Below are positions 1 to 7,503 of a DNA stretch of 10,201 nt, one piece after another (position 1 is the stretch's first letter; every line of letters begins with the position of its first letter). A program made the position numbers and the translations under genes. The stretch covers positions 1-10,201 of the forward strand of contig JAHEGP010000101.1 of assembly GCA_024645065.1 (NCBI GenBank). The letters are read 5' to 3'. A model generated the notes under the pieces. The model worked only from the letters and a program-made list of their open reading frames with translations, searched no databases and was not told the DNA's origin. This stretch comes from Cellvibrionales bacterium. GTDB taxonomy: Bacteria > Pseudomonadota > Gammaproteobacteria > Pseudomonadales > JAHEGP01.

Positions 1-531
1 GAGACCGGCTCGGCGATCACGTGGAAATACCCCTCGGTGGTCCTGCGTGGCGACGATAGTATCGGCGAATTCTACTCGGTGGCGTTAACCAACAATTTCC
101 AACAGGCCGATACCGGCACCAAGATGATTCACATGGGCAGGAACACCCGCTCAACCATCATCAGCAAGGGGATTTCCGCAGGCAGGAGCCAGAATGCCTA
201 TCGTGGCCTGGTGCGCATGAACCCGCGCGCCAGTGGCGCTCGCAATTACACCCAGTGCGACTCGCTACTGATTGGCGATCGCTGTGGCGCGCACACCTTC
301 CCGTACATAGAGAGCAAGAACCCCAGCGCCGTGGTCGAACATGAGGCCACGACTTCGAAAGTCAGTGAAGATCAGCTATTTCTCTGCCAGCAGCGAGGCA
401 TCGATGCCGAAAAGGCGGTATCGATGATCGTCAATGGCTTCTGCAGGGAAGTCTTCAAGGAATTGCCGATGGAGTTTGCCGTGGAGGCCGGTAAGTTGCT
501 TGAGGTCAGCCTCGAGGGTTCCGTAGGTTAG
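1..531 (+). CDS. sufB: SufB, Fe-S cluster scaffold subunit (3' part only)
   Basis: This is the C-terminal 176 residues of SufB; the reading frame is open to the first base of the window, so about two thirds of the protein lies to the left. SufB forms the SufBC2D complex in the cytoplasm and carries the nascent Fe-S cluster. The visible part has the conserved block around TWKYPS, RGDDSIGEFYSVALTNN, STIISKGISAGRSQN and the end LEGSVG. The cysteine of NYTQCDSLL (codon 256-258) and the glutamate of VVEHEATTS (codon 343-345) are 29 residues apart, as are Cys405 and Glu434 of E. coli SufB, which are proposed cluster or sulfur-transfer ligands; the neighbouring His is also present. The GTG at 37 is internal to the gene and is not a start. 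The gene is followed by a 95-nt gap and then sufC. Identity is very secure from motif content and operon context. Confidence 0.97.
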   Translation, partial: ETGSAITWKYPSVVLRGDDSIGEFYSVALTNNFQQADTGTKMIHMGRNTRSTIISKGISAGRSQNAYRGLVRMNPRASGARNYTQCDSLLIGDRCGAHTFPYIESKNPSAVVEHEATTSKVSEDQLFLCQQRGIDAEKAVSMIVNGFCREVFKELPMEFAVEAGKLLEVSLEGSVG

Positions 532-539
532 ACGATTAT

Positions 540-594
540 CTGCAGGGCGCGCTTGTAGCAACCCTGCTTCAAATGCCCGCCCCTCCCGGGGGCA
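540..594 (+). other. Two hairpins in the sufB-sufC gap
   Basis: Two perfect inverted repeats sit in the only sizeable gap between sufB and sufC. GCAGGG at 542-547 pairs with CCCTGC at 562-567 (14-nt loop), and GCCCC at 579-583 pairs with GGGGC at 589-593 (5-nt loop). Neither is followed by a T run, so a full intrinsic terminator is unlikely. They could stabilise or process the mRNA, or adjust the sufB to sufC ratio; that role is inference. Confidence 0.4.
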
Positions 595-626
595 CCTGTA
601 ACCACTTAGGCAAGAGCCAGGCCAAC

Positions 627-1376
627 ATGTTATCGATCAAGGATTTACACGTTCAGGTAGAAGGGAAAGACATTCTCAACGGCTTGTCCCTGGAGGTCGG
701 GGCTGGCGAGGTTCACGCTATCATGGGCCCCAATGGCTCTGGCAAAAGCACCCTGGGTTATGTGCTGTCAGGTCGGCCGGGCTACGAAGTGGTAAGCGGC
801 TCCGCCACTTTCGAGGGCAAAGACCTTTTTGCCCTCGACGCAGAAGAGCGGGCCCGCGCGGGCATTTTCCTGGCGTTCCAGTACCCGGTGGAAATCCCCG
901 GCGTCAGTAACATGGAGTTTCTCAAGGCCTCGGTCGACGCCATTCGAGAATCCCGCGGCCTGTCGGCCTACGACGCAGTCAGCTTCATGAAAAAAGCGCG
1001 CCAAACCTGTCAGGACGTAAACCTGGCTGCGGAGTTTCTAAAACGCGGGGTGAACGAGGGCTTTTCCGGCGGCGAGAAGAAGCGCAATGAAATCCTCCAG
1101 ATGCTGTTGCTGGAACCGAGGTTGTCGATACTCGACGAAACCGATTCAGGCCTGGATATCGATGCCCTGCAAGTCGTGGCGACAGGGGTAAATGCCAGTC
1201 GCAACGTCGACAATGCCTTCATCCTGGTGACTCACTACCAGCGCCTGCTGAACTACATAGTGCCAGACTTTGTTCACGTGCTGGCCAATGGTCGCATCGT
1301 CAGGTCTGGCGGCAAGGAGCTTGCGCTGGAGTTGGAGAGCAAGGGTTATGCCTGGCTCGAGGGTGAGCTTGCCTGA
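627..1376 (+). CDS. sufC: SufC, ABC-type ATPase of the Fe-S assembly complex
   Basis: This is the soluble ABC ATPase that dimerises within SufBC2D and drives the shape changes needed for cluster assembly. The 249-residue product matches the usual SufC length (248 in E. coli). Walker A is GPNGSGKST at residues 34-42 and the signature is FSGGEKKR at 146-153. Walker B is LSILD with the catalytic Glu171, followed by TDSGLDIDAL, and the switch histidine is His203 in VTHYQR. Both Glu171 and His203 fall at the E. coli numbers. An in-frame ATG at 573 would add 18 residues (MPAPPGG...) unlike the family and would start inside a hairpin, so the ATG at 627, giving MLSIKDLHV, is preferred. Its ribosome site is weak (CAGG about 5 nt upstream). 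The stop overlaps the sufD start by one base (TGATG). Confidence 0.97.
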   Translation: MLSIKDLHVQVEGKDILNGLSLEVGAGEVHAIMGPNGSGKSTLGYVLSGRPGYEVVSGSATFEGKDLFALDAEERARAGIFLAFQYPVEIPGVSNMEFLKASVDAIRESRGLSAYDAVSFMKKARQTCQDVNLAAEFLKRGVNEGFSGGEKKRNEILQMLLLEPRLSILDETDSGLDIDALQVVATGVNASRNVDNAFILVTHYQRLLNYIVPDFVHVLANGRIVRSGGKELALELESKGYAWLEGELA

Positions 1377-2695
1377 TGGGCGCCTTCGACCAGTCTGCCG
1401 CCATAGCGCTGGCGCAGCAATCCAGGGGGCCTGCCTGGCTGCAGGCATTTCGCGAGGGCAACCAGACAGCCTGGCTTGCCAGCAAATGGCCGGATCGCAA
1501 AACAGAGGACTGGAAATATACCACCCTTGCGCCGCTCACCGAGTCAGACTATATGCGGTTTGGCGCAGGTGCCGGAGCCGGCGATGAAATCGATGCCGGT
1601 TTTTATGAAATCAATGGCCTGGAGTGCCAGCGACTGGTATTCGTCAACGGAGAGCTGTCGCCTGAGTTATGCCGGCTGGGGCAGGCAGCTAACGGAAATA
1701 CTCTAGTGCGGTTCTCCGAAGCAGACAACCGGCAGCAACAACTGATTAACGAACACCTGGGAACACTCGCCATTCCCAGCCATCATCCTTTTACGGCGCT
1801 GAATGGCAGCTGGCTCGAAGACGGGGTGCTCATCCACGTGACGAATGATGAGCCGCTACCGCTGCACATCGTTCATCTGACCCGACCAGGCGCCCAGCCT
1901 TTCTCGGCGCGCCAGCGCCTGCTGGTGGTTCTCGAAGAGAACGTGAGTGCGACCGTTGTCGAACACTTTAGCAGTGACGATTCGAGCCAGAATTGCTTCC
2001 TCAACGGGGTAACGGAAATCAAACTGAAGGCCGCTGCCCGCTTGTCGCATTACCGACTGCATCTGGAACAACAGGATGCCATTCATATCGGCGCTGTTTA
2101 CGCCAGCCTGCAACGCAATGCCACATTCAAGTCTTTCCTGCTGGGCATGGGCGGGCGACTTAAGCGGCTTGATCTGCAAGTTCAGCATCAGGGTGCTGGC
2201 AGCGAAGCCAATATCAACGGTGTCTATCTCTGCAAGAACCGCCAGCACATCGATATTCATTCTACGGTAGAACACGAACTACCCCTGGGAACGACCACCG
2301 AAATCGTACGCGGTATCGTTGATGACGCCGCCAGGGCCGTGTTTAACGGGCGCATCCACATCCACCCCGGTGCCCAGAAAAGCGCCGCAGAGCTCAGCAA
2401 TCGCAATCTGCTTTTGAGCAACTCCGCTGAGGTCTATACCAAACCGGAACTGGAAATTTACGCCGATGATGTGCGCTGCGCCCATGGGGCAACCGTCAGC
2501 CAGATCGAAGACATGGCGCTCTACTATCTCCAGGCGCGGGGCATCCAGCGCAATGAAGCCGAAGTCATGCTGAGCTTTGGCTTTATCAACGAGTTGATCA
2601 ACAGCATCGACCATGAACCCTTGCAACTGAAGTTGCGGCCATTGCTGAGTGACTGGTTTGGTCGCGACCCGCGACTGACGAGACATCTGCCATGA
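1376..2695 (+). CDS. sufD: SufD, Fe-S cluster assembly scaffold subunit
   Basis: SufD is the SufB paralogue that pairs with SufB in the SufBC2D scaffold and is needed for iron acquisition by the complex. At 439 residues it is close to the usual length (423 in E. coli). The N-terminal helical part has RKTEDWKYTTL (residues 41-51), typical of SufD. The beta-helix core follows, and then the conserved C-terminal block AEVYTKPELEIYADDVRCAHGATV (residues 351-374, quoted here as AEVYTKPELE then IYADDVRCAHGATV). Cys368 and His370 correspond to Cys358 and His360 of E. coli SufD, the histidine being a proposed cluster ligand at the SufB-SufD interface. The end has YYLQARGI and then a helix. The start overlaps the sufC stop (TGATG) and the stop overlaps the sufS start (ATGA), indicating translational coupling on both sides. 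Confidence 0.96.
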   Translation: MGAFDQSAAIALAQQSRGPAWLQAFREGNQTAWLASKWPDRKTEDWKYTTLAPLTESDYMRFGAGAGAGDEIDAGFYEINGLECQRLVFVNGELSPELCRLGQAANGNTLVRFSEADNRQQQLINEHLGTLAIPSHHPFTALNGSWLEDGVLIHVTNDEPLPLHIVHLTRPGAQPFSARQRLLVVLEENVSATVVEHFSSDDSSQNCFLNGVTEIKLKAAARLSHYRLHLEQQDAIHIGAVYASLQRNATFKSFLLGMGGRLKRLDLQVQHQGAGSEANINGVYLCKNRQHIDIHSTVEHELPLGTTTEIVRGIVDDAARAVFNGRIHIHPGAQKSAAELSNRNLLLSNSAEVYTKPELEIYADDVRCAHGATVSQIEDMALYYLQARGIQRNEAEVMLSFGFINELINSIDHEPLQLKLRPLLSDWFGRDPRLTRHLP

Positions 2696-3936
2696 ATCGG
2701 GCATCGTCCATGGCAGTGCCTGCCTTTGATGTCGAAGCCGTGCGCCGCGATTTTCCGATATTGCAGCAGACAATCAACGGCAAGCCCCTGGTGTACCTCG
2801 ATAACGCCGCGACCACTCAAAAGCCCAACCAGGTCATCGACGCGATCAGCCATTTTTACCGCCACGATAATGCCAATGTACACCGAGGCGCCCACACACT
2901 CAGCGACCGTGCCACCATGGCTTTCGAGGGCGCAAGGGTCACTACCCAGAAATTCATCAACGCACCGTCACCGGAGCAGGTCATATGGACCCGTGGCTGT
3001 ACCGAAGCCATCAATCTGGTAGCGCAATGCTTTGCCGCCGCAAGATTTGAACCAGGAGATGAAATCCTGGTGTCAGGGATGGCTCACCACTCGAACATCG
3101 TGCCGTGGCAAATGGCGGCGCAGCGCACCGGGGCGAAGGTAATACCCATTCCGGTCACCGAACACAGCGAGCTGGACATGCGCGCCTACCGACAGCTGCT
3201 GGGACCGCGCACGCGCCTGGTGGCCGTGGAGCACGTGTCTAATTCCATGGGTACTATTCACCCAATCGAGGACATCATCGCACTGGCTCATGGAGCAGGC
3301 GCCCAGGTACTGATCGATGGCGCCCAGGCAGTGGCGCACTGGCCCGTGGATGTGGAGGCACTGGGAGCAGATTTTTACACCTTCTCGGGCCATAAACTGT
3401 TCGGCCCCACCGGTATCGGGGTGCTGTACGGCAAACGCGAGTGGCTGGAATCCATGCCTCCCTACCAGGGTGGCGGTGAAATGATCGAGACGGTGAGCTT
3501 CGAGGGTACCGTATACAATCGCTTACCCTACAAGTACGAGGCTGGCACCCCCGACATCGCCGGGGCGATTGGCCTGGCCGCCGCCATCGACTACCTCGGA
3601 GGCCTGGACCGCGAGGCCGCTGCCCGGCATGAAGCTGCATTACTTGAGCATGCGCTGGCTTTGGCCGCCGACTTTCCGGGGTTCAAGCTGGTCGGCAGGG
3701 CGGAGCACAAAACCTGCGTGCTCAGTTTCTTGCTGGAGGGGACGCACCCGGCCGACGTTGGCACCCTGCTCGACCAGCAGGGCGTGGCCGTGAGAACCGG
3801 TCATCACTGTACCCAGCCGATCATGGATTCACTGGCCATTCCGGGCACTGTGCGAGCATCTTTCAGCATATACAATACCCACAATGAGGTAGAACAATTG
3901 TTTTCAGCCCTGCACAAGGCGCAAACCTTCCTATAG
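2692..3936 (+). CDS. sufS: SufS, group II cysteine desulfurase
   Basis: This PLP enzyme turns L-cysteine into alanine and leaves a persulfide on its active-site cysteine, which SufE then accepts. The 414-residue product is slightly longer than E. coli SufS (406). The N-terminus has the family block VYLDNAATTQKP; the PLP lysine is Lys235 in FSGHKLFGPTGIG; the catalytic cysteine is Cys373 in RTGHHCTQP. The 138-residue spacing equals that of Lys226 and Cys364 in E. coli. His138/His139 of MAHHSN and Asp209 of VLIDGAQ fit the cofactor-binding positions. The start at 2692 overlaps the sufD stop by 4 nt; an in-frame ATG at 2710 would trim six residues and cannot be excluded. One small oddity is RGCTEAIN, where E. 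coli has RGTTEGIN: Cys103 replaces the first Thr, while the phosphate-binding Thr104 is kept. Confidence 0.96.
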   Translation: MNRASSMAVPAFDVEAVRRDFPILQQTINGKPLVYLDNAATTQKPNQVIDAISHFYRHDNANVHRGAHTLSDRATMAFEGARVTTQKFINAPSPEQVIWTRGCTEAINLVAQCFAAARFEPGDEILVSGMAHHSNIVPWQMAAQRTGAKVIPIPVTEHSELDMRAYRQLLGPRTRLVAVEHVSNSMGTIHPIEDIIALAHGAGAQVLIDGAQAVAHWPVDVEALGADFYTFSGHKLFGPTGIGVLYGKREWLESMPPYQGGGEMIETVSFEGTVYNRLPYKYEAGTPDIAGAIGLAAAIDYLGGLDREAAARHEAALLEHALALAADFPGFKLVGRAEHKTCVLSFLLEGTHPADVGTLLDQQGVAVRTGHHCTQPIMDSLAIPGTVRASFSIYNTHNEVEQLFSALHKAQTFL

Positions 3937-3953
3937 GGGGTGAACGAAAAAAC

Positions 3954-4319
3954 ATGACCGTCGAAATTATTGATCCACAACAACCCGTCACCGTCACCGA
4001 TGCGGCCCGGCGGCATTTTCAGCAGCAATGCCGACAATCCGGCCAGGCGGCTGTTCACCTGAGCCTCAAGGAAAGCGGCTGTACCGGGTATATGTACGTT
4101 CTGGACCTGGTCGATGCAGCCCCCGACGCATCCGTGTCCATACAGCTCGACGACAAGGTGCAGCTTTGTATCGCCAGGGCCGCGCTGCCCTACCTGCAGG
4201 GCACCGTGATTGACTACGTGCGAAAAGGCCTGAATAGCGAGCTGCAGTTTCAGAACCCCAACGCCGGGGATTACTGCGGCTGTGGAGAAAGTTTCAGTAT
4301 CAGCGAGGCCCAGCACTGA
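3954..4319 (+). CDS. sufA: SufA, A-type Fe-S carrier (HesB/IscA family)
   Basis: This is an A-type carrier that takes a cluster from the SufBCD scaffold and passes it to apoproteins. The 121-residue product carries all three ligand cysteines: Cys43 in KESGCTGYMYVLD, and Cys108 and Cys110 in YCGCGESF, which fits the family pattern Cys-X(63-65)-Cys-X-Cys. The C-terminal block VRKGLNSELQFQNPNA and its place in the suf operon favour SufA over IscA or ErpA. The gene starts 17 nt after sufS, with GGGGTGA at 3937-3943 as a ribosome site ahead of ATG 3954. The stop overlaps the sufT start by one base. Confidence 0.93.
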   Translation: MTVEIIDPQQPVTVTDAARRHFQQQCRQSGQAAVHLSLKESGCTGYMYVLDLVDAAPDASVSIQLDDKVQLCIARAALPYLQGTVIDYVRKGLNSELQFQNPNAGDYCGCGESFSISEAQH

Positions 4320-4852
4320 TGGAAAGATCCGTTGTTGTTACCCGACGCGACTGCCCCGCCCGGGTGGTGCCCATTGGCACTCCCATCGTTATCCCCCGTG
4401 ACACCTTCGTAACCATAACCCAGTCGCTGGGCGGCAACTATACCGTCACTTACAACGGCAATATGGCGCGGGTGGACGGCACTGACGCCGACGCCCTGGG
4501 CCTGGAACCCCAGCCATTACATTTCTCACCGCCCGATGATGACCAGATTGCTGAGCAGCAGGTTTGGGACGCCCTGAAAACCATTTACGACCCCGAGATC
4601 CCGGTTAACCTGGTGGACCTTGGCTTGATCTACAAGGTCGATATTGACCAGACTGCCAGGCGAGTGGCGATCGATATGACCCTCACAGCCCCGGGCTGCG
4701 GCATGGGTCCGGTGTTGGTGGGCGACGTTGAATATCGGGTGGCCATGGTACCCAACGTCAAATCTGTAGTGGTAGACCTGGTGTTCGACCCACCCTGGTC
4801 CCGCGAGCGTATGTCGGATGAAGCCCAGCTCGAAACCGGCATGTTCTATTGA
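4319..4852 (+). CDS. sufT: SufT, MIP18/DUF59-family Fe-S maturation factor
   Basis: SufT proteins have an N-terminal extension joined to a MIP18 (DUF59) domain and help Fe-S protein maturation, especially when cluster demand is high; they are often encoded in suf operons. The 177-residue length is typical. The N-terminal half (residues 1-70) has PIGTPIVIPRDTFVTITQ and the YTVTYNGNMARV strand pair. The DUF59 part begins near residue 80, with YDPEIPVNLVDLGLIY (90-105), the invariant cysteine Cys127 in TAPGCGMG, and the closing FDPPW (156-160). The start is coupled to sufA by TGATG. The exact biochemical step of SufT is not settled in the literature as I know it. The name rests on domain layout and context, both strong here. 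Confidence 0.93.
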   Translation: MERSVVVTRRDCPARVVPIGTPIVIPRDTFVTITQSLGGNYTVTYNGNMARVDGTDADALGLEPQPLHFSPPDDDQIAEQQVWDALKTIYDPEIPVNLVDLGLIYKVDIDQTARRVAIDMTLTAPGCGMGPVLVGDVEYRVAMVPNVKSVVVDLVFDPPWSRERMSDEAQLETGMFY

Positions 4853-4915
4853 TGCAAGAGGGCTCGCTGCTTATTCCGGGCCCTGACCATTGGCGCCTGT
4901 TTGGCTGAATCGCGC

Positions 4916-4921
4916 TATAAT
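4916..4921 (+). promoter_or_regulatory. Possible -10 box of a sufE promoter
   Basis: A perfect TATAAT lies in the 133-nt gap between sufT and sufE, 64 nt before the sufE start. No good -35 sits at 17 nt; TTGGCG at 4890-4895 is four of six but 20 nt away, so the call is weak. Just downstream, near the expected transcript start, GCTGG at 4928-4932 and CCAGC at 4935-4939 form a compact palindrome that could be an operator or chance. Independent expression of sufE is inference. Confidence 0.35.
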
Positions 4922-4985
4922 CCCGCAGCTGGTGCCAGCCGTTTGCTTCCGCACCATCCATCTACCAAGCACACCTGGACCACAA

Positions 4986-5456
4986 ATGGCCCCACAAAAG
5001 CTGCCTTTTGGCACTGATATATCCGCTGCAGACGTTGTCGAGACGCTGGGCTTTTTCGATAGCTGGGAGGATCGCTATCGCTATATTATCGATATGGGCA
5101 GGCAACTGCCCCCCATGCCCGACCAATCAAAGACCGACGATCGATTGGTCAGGGGTTGCCAAAGCAAGGTTTGGATCAATGCCAATACGCCGGACAGTGG
5201 CCAGGCTGATGGCGGGGCGATGCACTTTGAAGTTGATAGCGACGCACATATCGTTCGCGGCCTGCTGGCGCTGGTGCTTTGCGCCTACAACGGAAAAACC
5301 CCGCAACAGGTGCTGGACTTCCCGATAGAAAAGTATTTTTCTCAACTTGAGCTGCTGCAACACCTCAGCCCCATGCGGGGGAATGGCTTGAAATCGGTGG
5401 TGGAGCGCATTCGAAGTATTGCCGGGGAAGCGGCTCTGCGCGAGGGGCCGCGCTAA
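4986..5456 (+). CDS. sufE: SufE, sulfur acceptor and activator of SufS
   Basis: SufE takes the persulfide from SufS onto its own cysteine, stimulates the desulfurase, and hands sulfur to SufB. From ATG 4986 the product is 156 residues, a little longer than E. coli SufE (138) or CsdE (147). It has the DSWEDRYRYIIDMGRQLP block (residues 25-42) and the active-site cysteine Cys58 in RLVRGCQSKVWI, then the conserved LLALVLCAYNGKTPQQV and SPMRGNGLKSVVERIR end. An in-frame ATG at 4890 would add 32 residues unlike the family and would start upstream of the TATAAT box, so 4986 is preferred although its ribosome site (GGA at 4977-4979) is weak. CsdE is the alternative name, but position beside sufS favours SufE. 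Confidence 0.92.
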   Translation: MAPQKLPFGTDISAADVVETLGFFDSWEDRYRYIIDMGRQLPPMPDQSKTDDRLVRGCQSKVWINANTPDSGQADGGAMHFEVDSDAHIVRGLLALVLCAYNGKTPQQVLDFPIEKYFSQLELLQHLSPMRGNGLKSVVERIRSIAGEAALREGPR

Positions 5457-5502
5457 TGGCGTTGTCGTTTGATACCATGCCTTAACTGATAAGGAGCGCG
5501 CC

Positions 5503-6510
5503 GTGCAAGCGATTACCCTGAAACAACCCGCGGGACTTGAGCAACTCGTTCTGACCGAGATAGACCCAGTGGCTCCGGCGGCCGGGGAAATTCGAATTCG
5601 CAATCATGCCAGTTCCCTGAACTTTCACGACTACGCGGTGGTGGTGGGCCTCATCCCCACCGATGAGGCACGTATTCCGATGTCGGATGGGGCCGGTGTC
5701 GTTGAAGCTGTCGGCGCCGGCGTCAGCGAATTCAAGGTCGGCGACCGGGTGATGAGTTGCTTTTTCCCCCATTGGCAAGACGGTCGGGCCGACAGCGCCG
5801 CCAAACTGCGGGATGTTCCCGGCGACATGAGCCATGGTTTCGCAGCCGAAACCGTTACCAAATCCGCCACGGCCTTCACCCGAATCCCTGCCGCCTACAG
5901 TTTTGAGCAGGCGGCGACCCTGCCCTGCGCGGCTCTCACCGCCTGGCGCGCGCTGATGGTTGAAGCCAGGGTAAAACCGGGGGACACCGTACTGGTGCAA
6001 GGCAGCGGCGGCGTAGCAGTATTCGCACTACAGTTTGCCAAGAGCGCCGGATGCAAGGTCATAGCAACGTCCTCCTCGGACGAAAAGCTCGAGCGGCTCA
6101 GGCAGCTGGGCGCAGATCAGTTGATTAACTACAAACAGCACCCCAACTGGGGCGATCGGGCCTCGCAATTGACCAAGGGCATCGGAGTCGATGTGGTAGT
6201 GGAGATAGGCGGCGCGGGCACCGTGCCGCAATCGATCCAGGCAATACGCATGGGCGGCCACATTTCCCTGATCGGGGTTCTATCCGGCATCAGCGGCGAA
6301 ATTCCAACCGCCGCGCTGTTCCAGAAAAATGCCGTTCTCAGCGGGATTACCGTTGGCTCGCGGGCGCAACAACTGGATATGATTAGCGCCATTGAAACCT
6401 GCGGCATCACACCGGTCATAGACAGCAGCTTTCCCCTTGCCGATATTGCAGCAGCTTTTCGCCTGCAGGAGTCGCAACAACACTTCGGCAAGATTTGCCT
6501 GCACCTGTGA
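5503..6510 (+). CDS. Zinc-independent NAD(P)-dependent MDR oxidoreductase
   Basis: This is a medium-chain dehydrogenase/reductase, GroES-like domain first and Rossmann domain second. Such proteins reduce or oxidise carbonyl compounds or quinones with NAD(P)H; the substrate here is unknown. Of 335 residues, the N-terminal part has SSLNFHDY (residues 37-44), where zinc alcohol dehydrogenases would have a Cys ligand, and lacks the four-Cys structural zinc loop, so a zinc-free enzyme is expected. The cofactor loop is GSGGVAVFALQFAK at 167-180, and SSSDEKLERLRQLGAD (190-205) is the adenosine-binding region. The start is GTG 5503, with AAGGAG at 5491-5496 placed 6 nt upstream. It lies 46 nt after sufE and may share its transcript. 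The sequence resembles the MDR subgroup often annotated as quinone oxidoreductase or alcohol dehydrogenase; I would not choose between these. Confidence 0.9.
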   Translation: MQAITLKQPAGLEQLVLTEIDPVAPAAGEIRIRNHASSLNFHDYAVVVGLIPTDEARIPMSDGAGVVEAVGAGVSEFKVGDRVMSCFFPHWQDGRADSAAKLRDVPGDMSHGFAAETVTKSATAFTRIPAAYSFEQAATLPCAALTAWRALMVEARVKPGDTVLVQGSGGVAVFALQFAKSAGCKVIATSSSDEKLERLRQLGADQLINYKQHPNWGDRASQLTKGIGVDVVVEIGGAGTVPQSIQAIRMGGHISLIGVLSGISGEIPTAALFQKNAVLSGITVGSRAQQLDMISAIETCGITPVIDSSFPLADIAAAFRLQESQQHFGKICLHL

Positions 6511-6578
6511 GCCGGGCATGAATAGCAACGACTGGCACCACCAACACTCATCCAAAAACCCATTCAAGGAACCGCCCC

Positions 6579-7283
6579 ATGACCCGCATCGTTAAAGTCG
6601 TAGAAGAAGCGAACTACACCCTGATTCAATTGGACGACGGCAAGGCCAACGCGCTTGGATTTACCATGCTGGAACAAATTGGAGAGGCCCTCGATACTGC
6701 CGAGAAATCCGGGAAAGCCGTTATCATTGCCGGGAGACCCGGCAAATTCTCTGCCGGATTTGACCTGTCCGTTATGGCGGGCGGCGGTGACGATATGATG
6801 AAGCTGCTGCGCGGCGGCGCTGACCTGTCTCAGCGGCTACTCAATTTTCAAACACCCGTGATCCTCGCGGTGAGCGGCCATGCCCTCGCAATGGGTGCAC
6901 TGTTGTTATTGTCAGCCGACTACCGCATAGGCACCCGGGGGGATTTCAAAATAGGCCTCAACGAGGTCGCTATTGGCATGTCCCTGCCATGGTTCGGTAT
7001 CGAATTGGCCCGCGCGCGTATTGCCGGCATACATCTCAATAACGCGGTTAGCCTGGCGCATATTTACGATGCCAATGCGGCCGTCGCAGTAGGTTACCTC
7101 GACGAAGCTGTTGACGCTGCTGAGCTGTTACCCCGCGCCATTGCCATAGCCCAGGAACTCGGAAAGCTTGACATGCATGCCCACCAACAAACCAAGGCGC
7201 GCCTGCGCGAAGGCTTGAATGCAGCCCTGGATACAGCCTTTGAAAAAGAGACCGCCGACTCGCCCTTTGCGGCACAGCAATAA
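6579..7283 (+). CDS. Short crotonase / enoyl-CoA hydratase-isomerase family protein
   Basis: This is a crotonase-fold protein acting on an acyl-CoA, with the exact reaction unknown. At 234 residues it is shorter than classical enoyl-CoA hydratase (about 260). The first oxyanion-hole region is PGKFSAGFDLSVM (residues 54-66), and the second is GHALAMGALLLLSADYRIG (100-118). In classical hydratase the latter motif is GGGCEL with a catalytic Glu; here that site is Leu108. The second catalytic Glu is kept as Glu129 in GLNEVAIGM. This pattern and overall wording match a subfamily of short proteins annotated as enoyl-CoA hydratase, but with one acid it could act as an isomerase or another crotonase. 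AAGGA at 6566-6570 is the ribosome site, 8 nt before the start. It lies 68 nt after the oxidoreductase, probably co-transcribed. Confidence 0.9.
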   Translation: MTRIVKVVEEANYTLIQLDDGKANALGFTMLEQIGEALDTAEKSGKAVIIAGRPGKFSAGFDLSVMAGGGDDMMKLLRGGADLSQRLLNFQTPVILAVSGHALAMGALLLLSADYRIGTRGDFKIGLNEVAIGMSLPWFGIELARARIAGIHLNNAVSLAHIYDANAAVAVGYLDEAVDAAELLPRAIAIAQELGKLDMHAHQQTKARLREGLNAALDTAFEKETADSPFAAQQ

Positions 7284-7329
7284 AGGCAGAGCAGCAACTA
7301 ACTGCTGATTGACAATTACTGAGGCCCTG

Positions 7330-7395
7330 ACCGGCATTGCGCTGGAACATCTGCCGGTTGCAGCCCACATGGAGATTGGCATTGCAATCTTTTTT
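7330..7395 (+). terminator. Inverted repeats and a possible weak terminator after the crotonase gene
   Basis: ACCGGCA at 7330-7336 pairs perfectly with TGCCGGT at 7352-7358. Further on, GAGATTG at 7372-7378 pairs with CAATCTT at 7385-7391 (one G-T pair, 6-nt loop), and its 3' arm runs into six T residues at 7390-7395. The second hairpin has the layout of a rho-independent terminator, but its stem is short and A/T-rich, so it would be weak. It would close the sufE-crotonase transcript ahead of ppk2. Confidence 0.4.
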
Positions 7396-7452
7396 CATGG
7401 TGGGAAACTAGCACCTCTGATTATTCGGTGTCGCCTCAGGCCTGGTAATACC

Positions 7453-7503
7453 GGAGGGACGTATGGCCCTGGCACGGGAAGCCGTGGCCAGCTACGGCCA
7501 TAC
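7453..7503 (+). promoter_or_regulatory. Strong imperfect hairpin upstream of ppk2
   Basis: GTATGGCC (7461-7468) pairs with GGCCATAC (7496-7503). Continuing inward without a break on the 5' side, CTGGCACGG (7469-7477) pairs with CCGTG-G-CCAG (7482-7491). This gives 17 base pairs with a GAAG loop, one bulged G and a 4-nt bulge (CTAC). A strong ribosome-site-like GGAGGG (7453-7458) directly precedes the stem, and an ATG at 7463 lies within it. A second perfect repeat follows: GGTTCGA at 7508-7514 with TCGAACC at 7530-7536. The structure is direct observation; a role as leader, processing site or small-RNA element for ppk2 is inference. Confidence 0.45.

Noticed and set aside
7309..7337. TTGACA as a -35 box for ppk2
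   Set aside because: The hexamer is perfect, but nothing resembling TATAAT lies 16-19 nt downstream.
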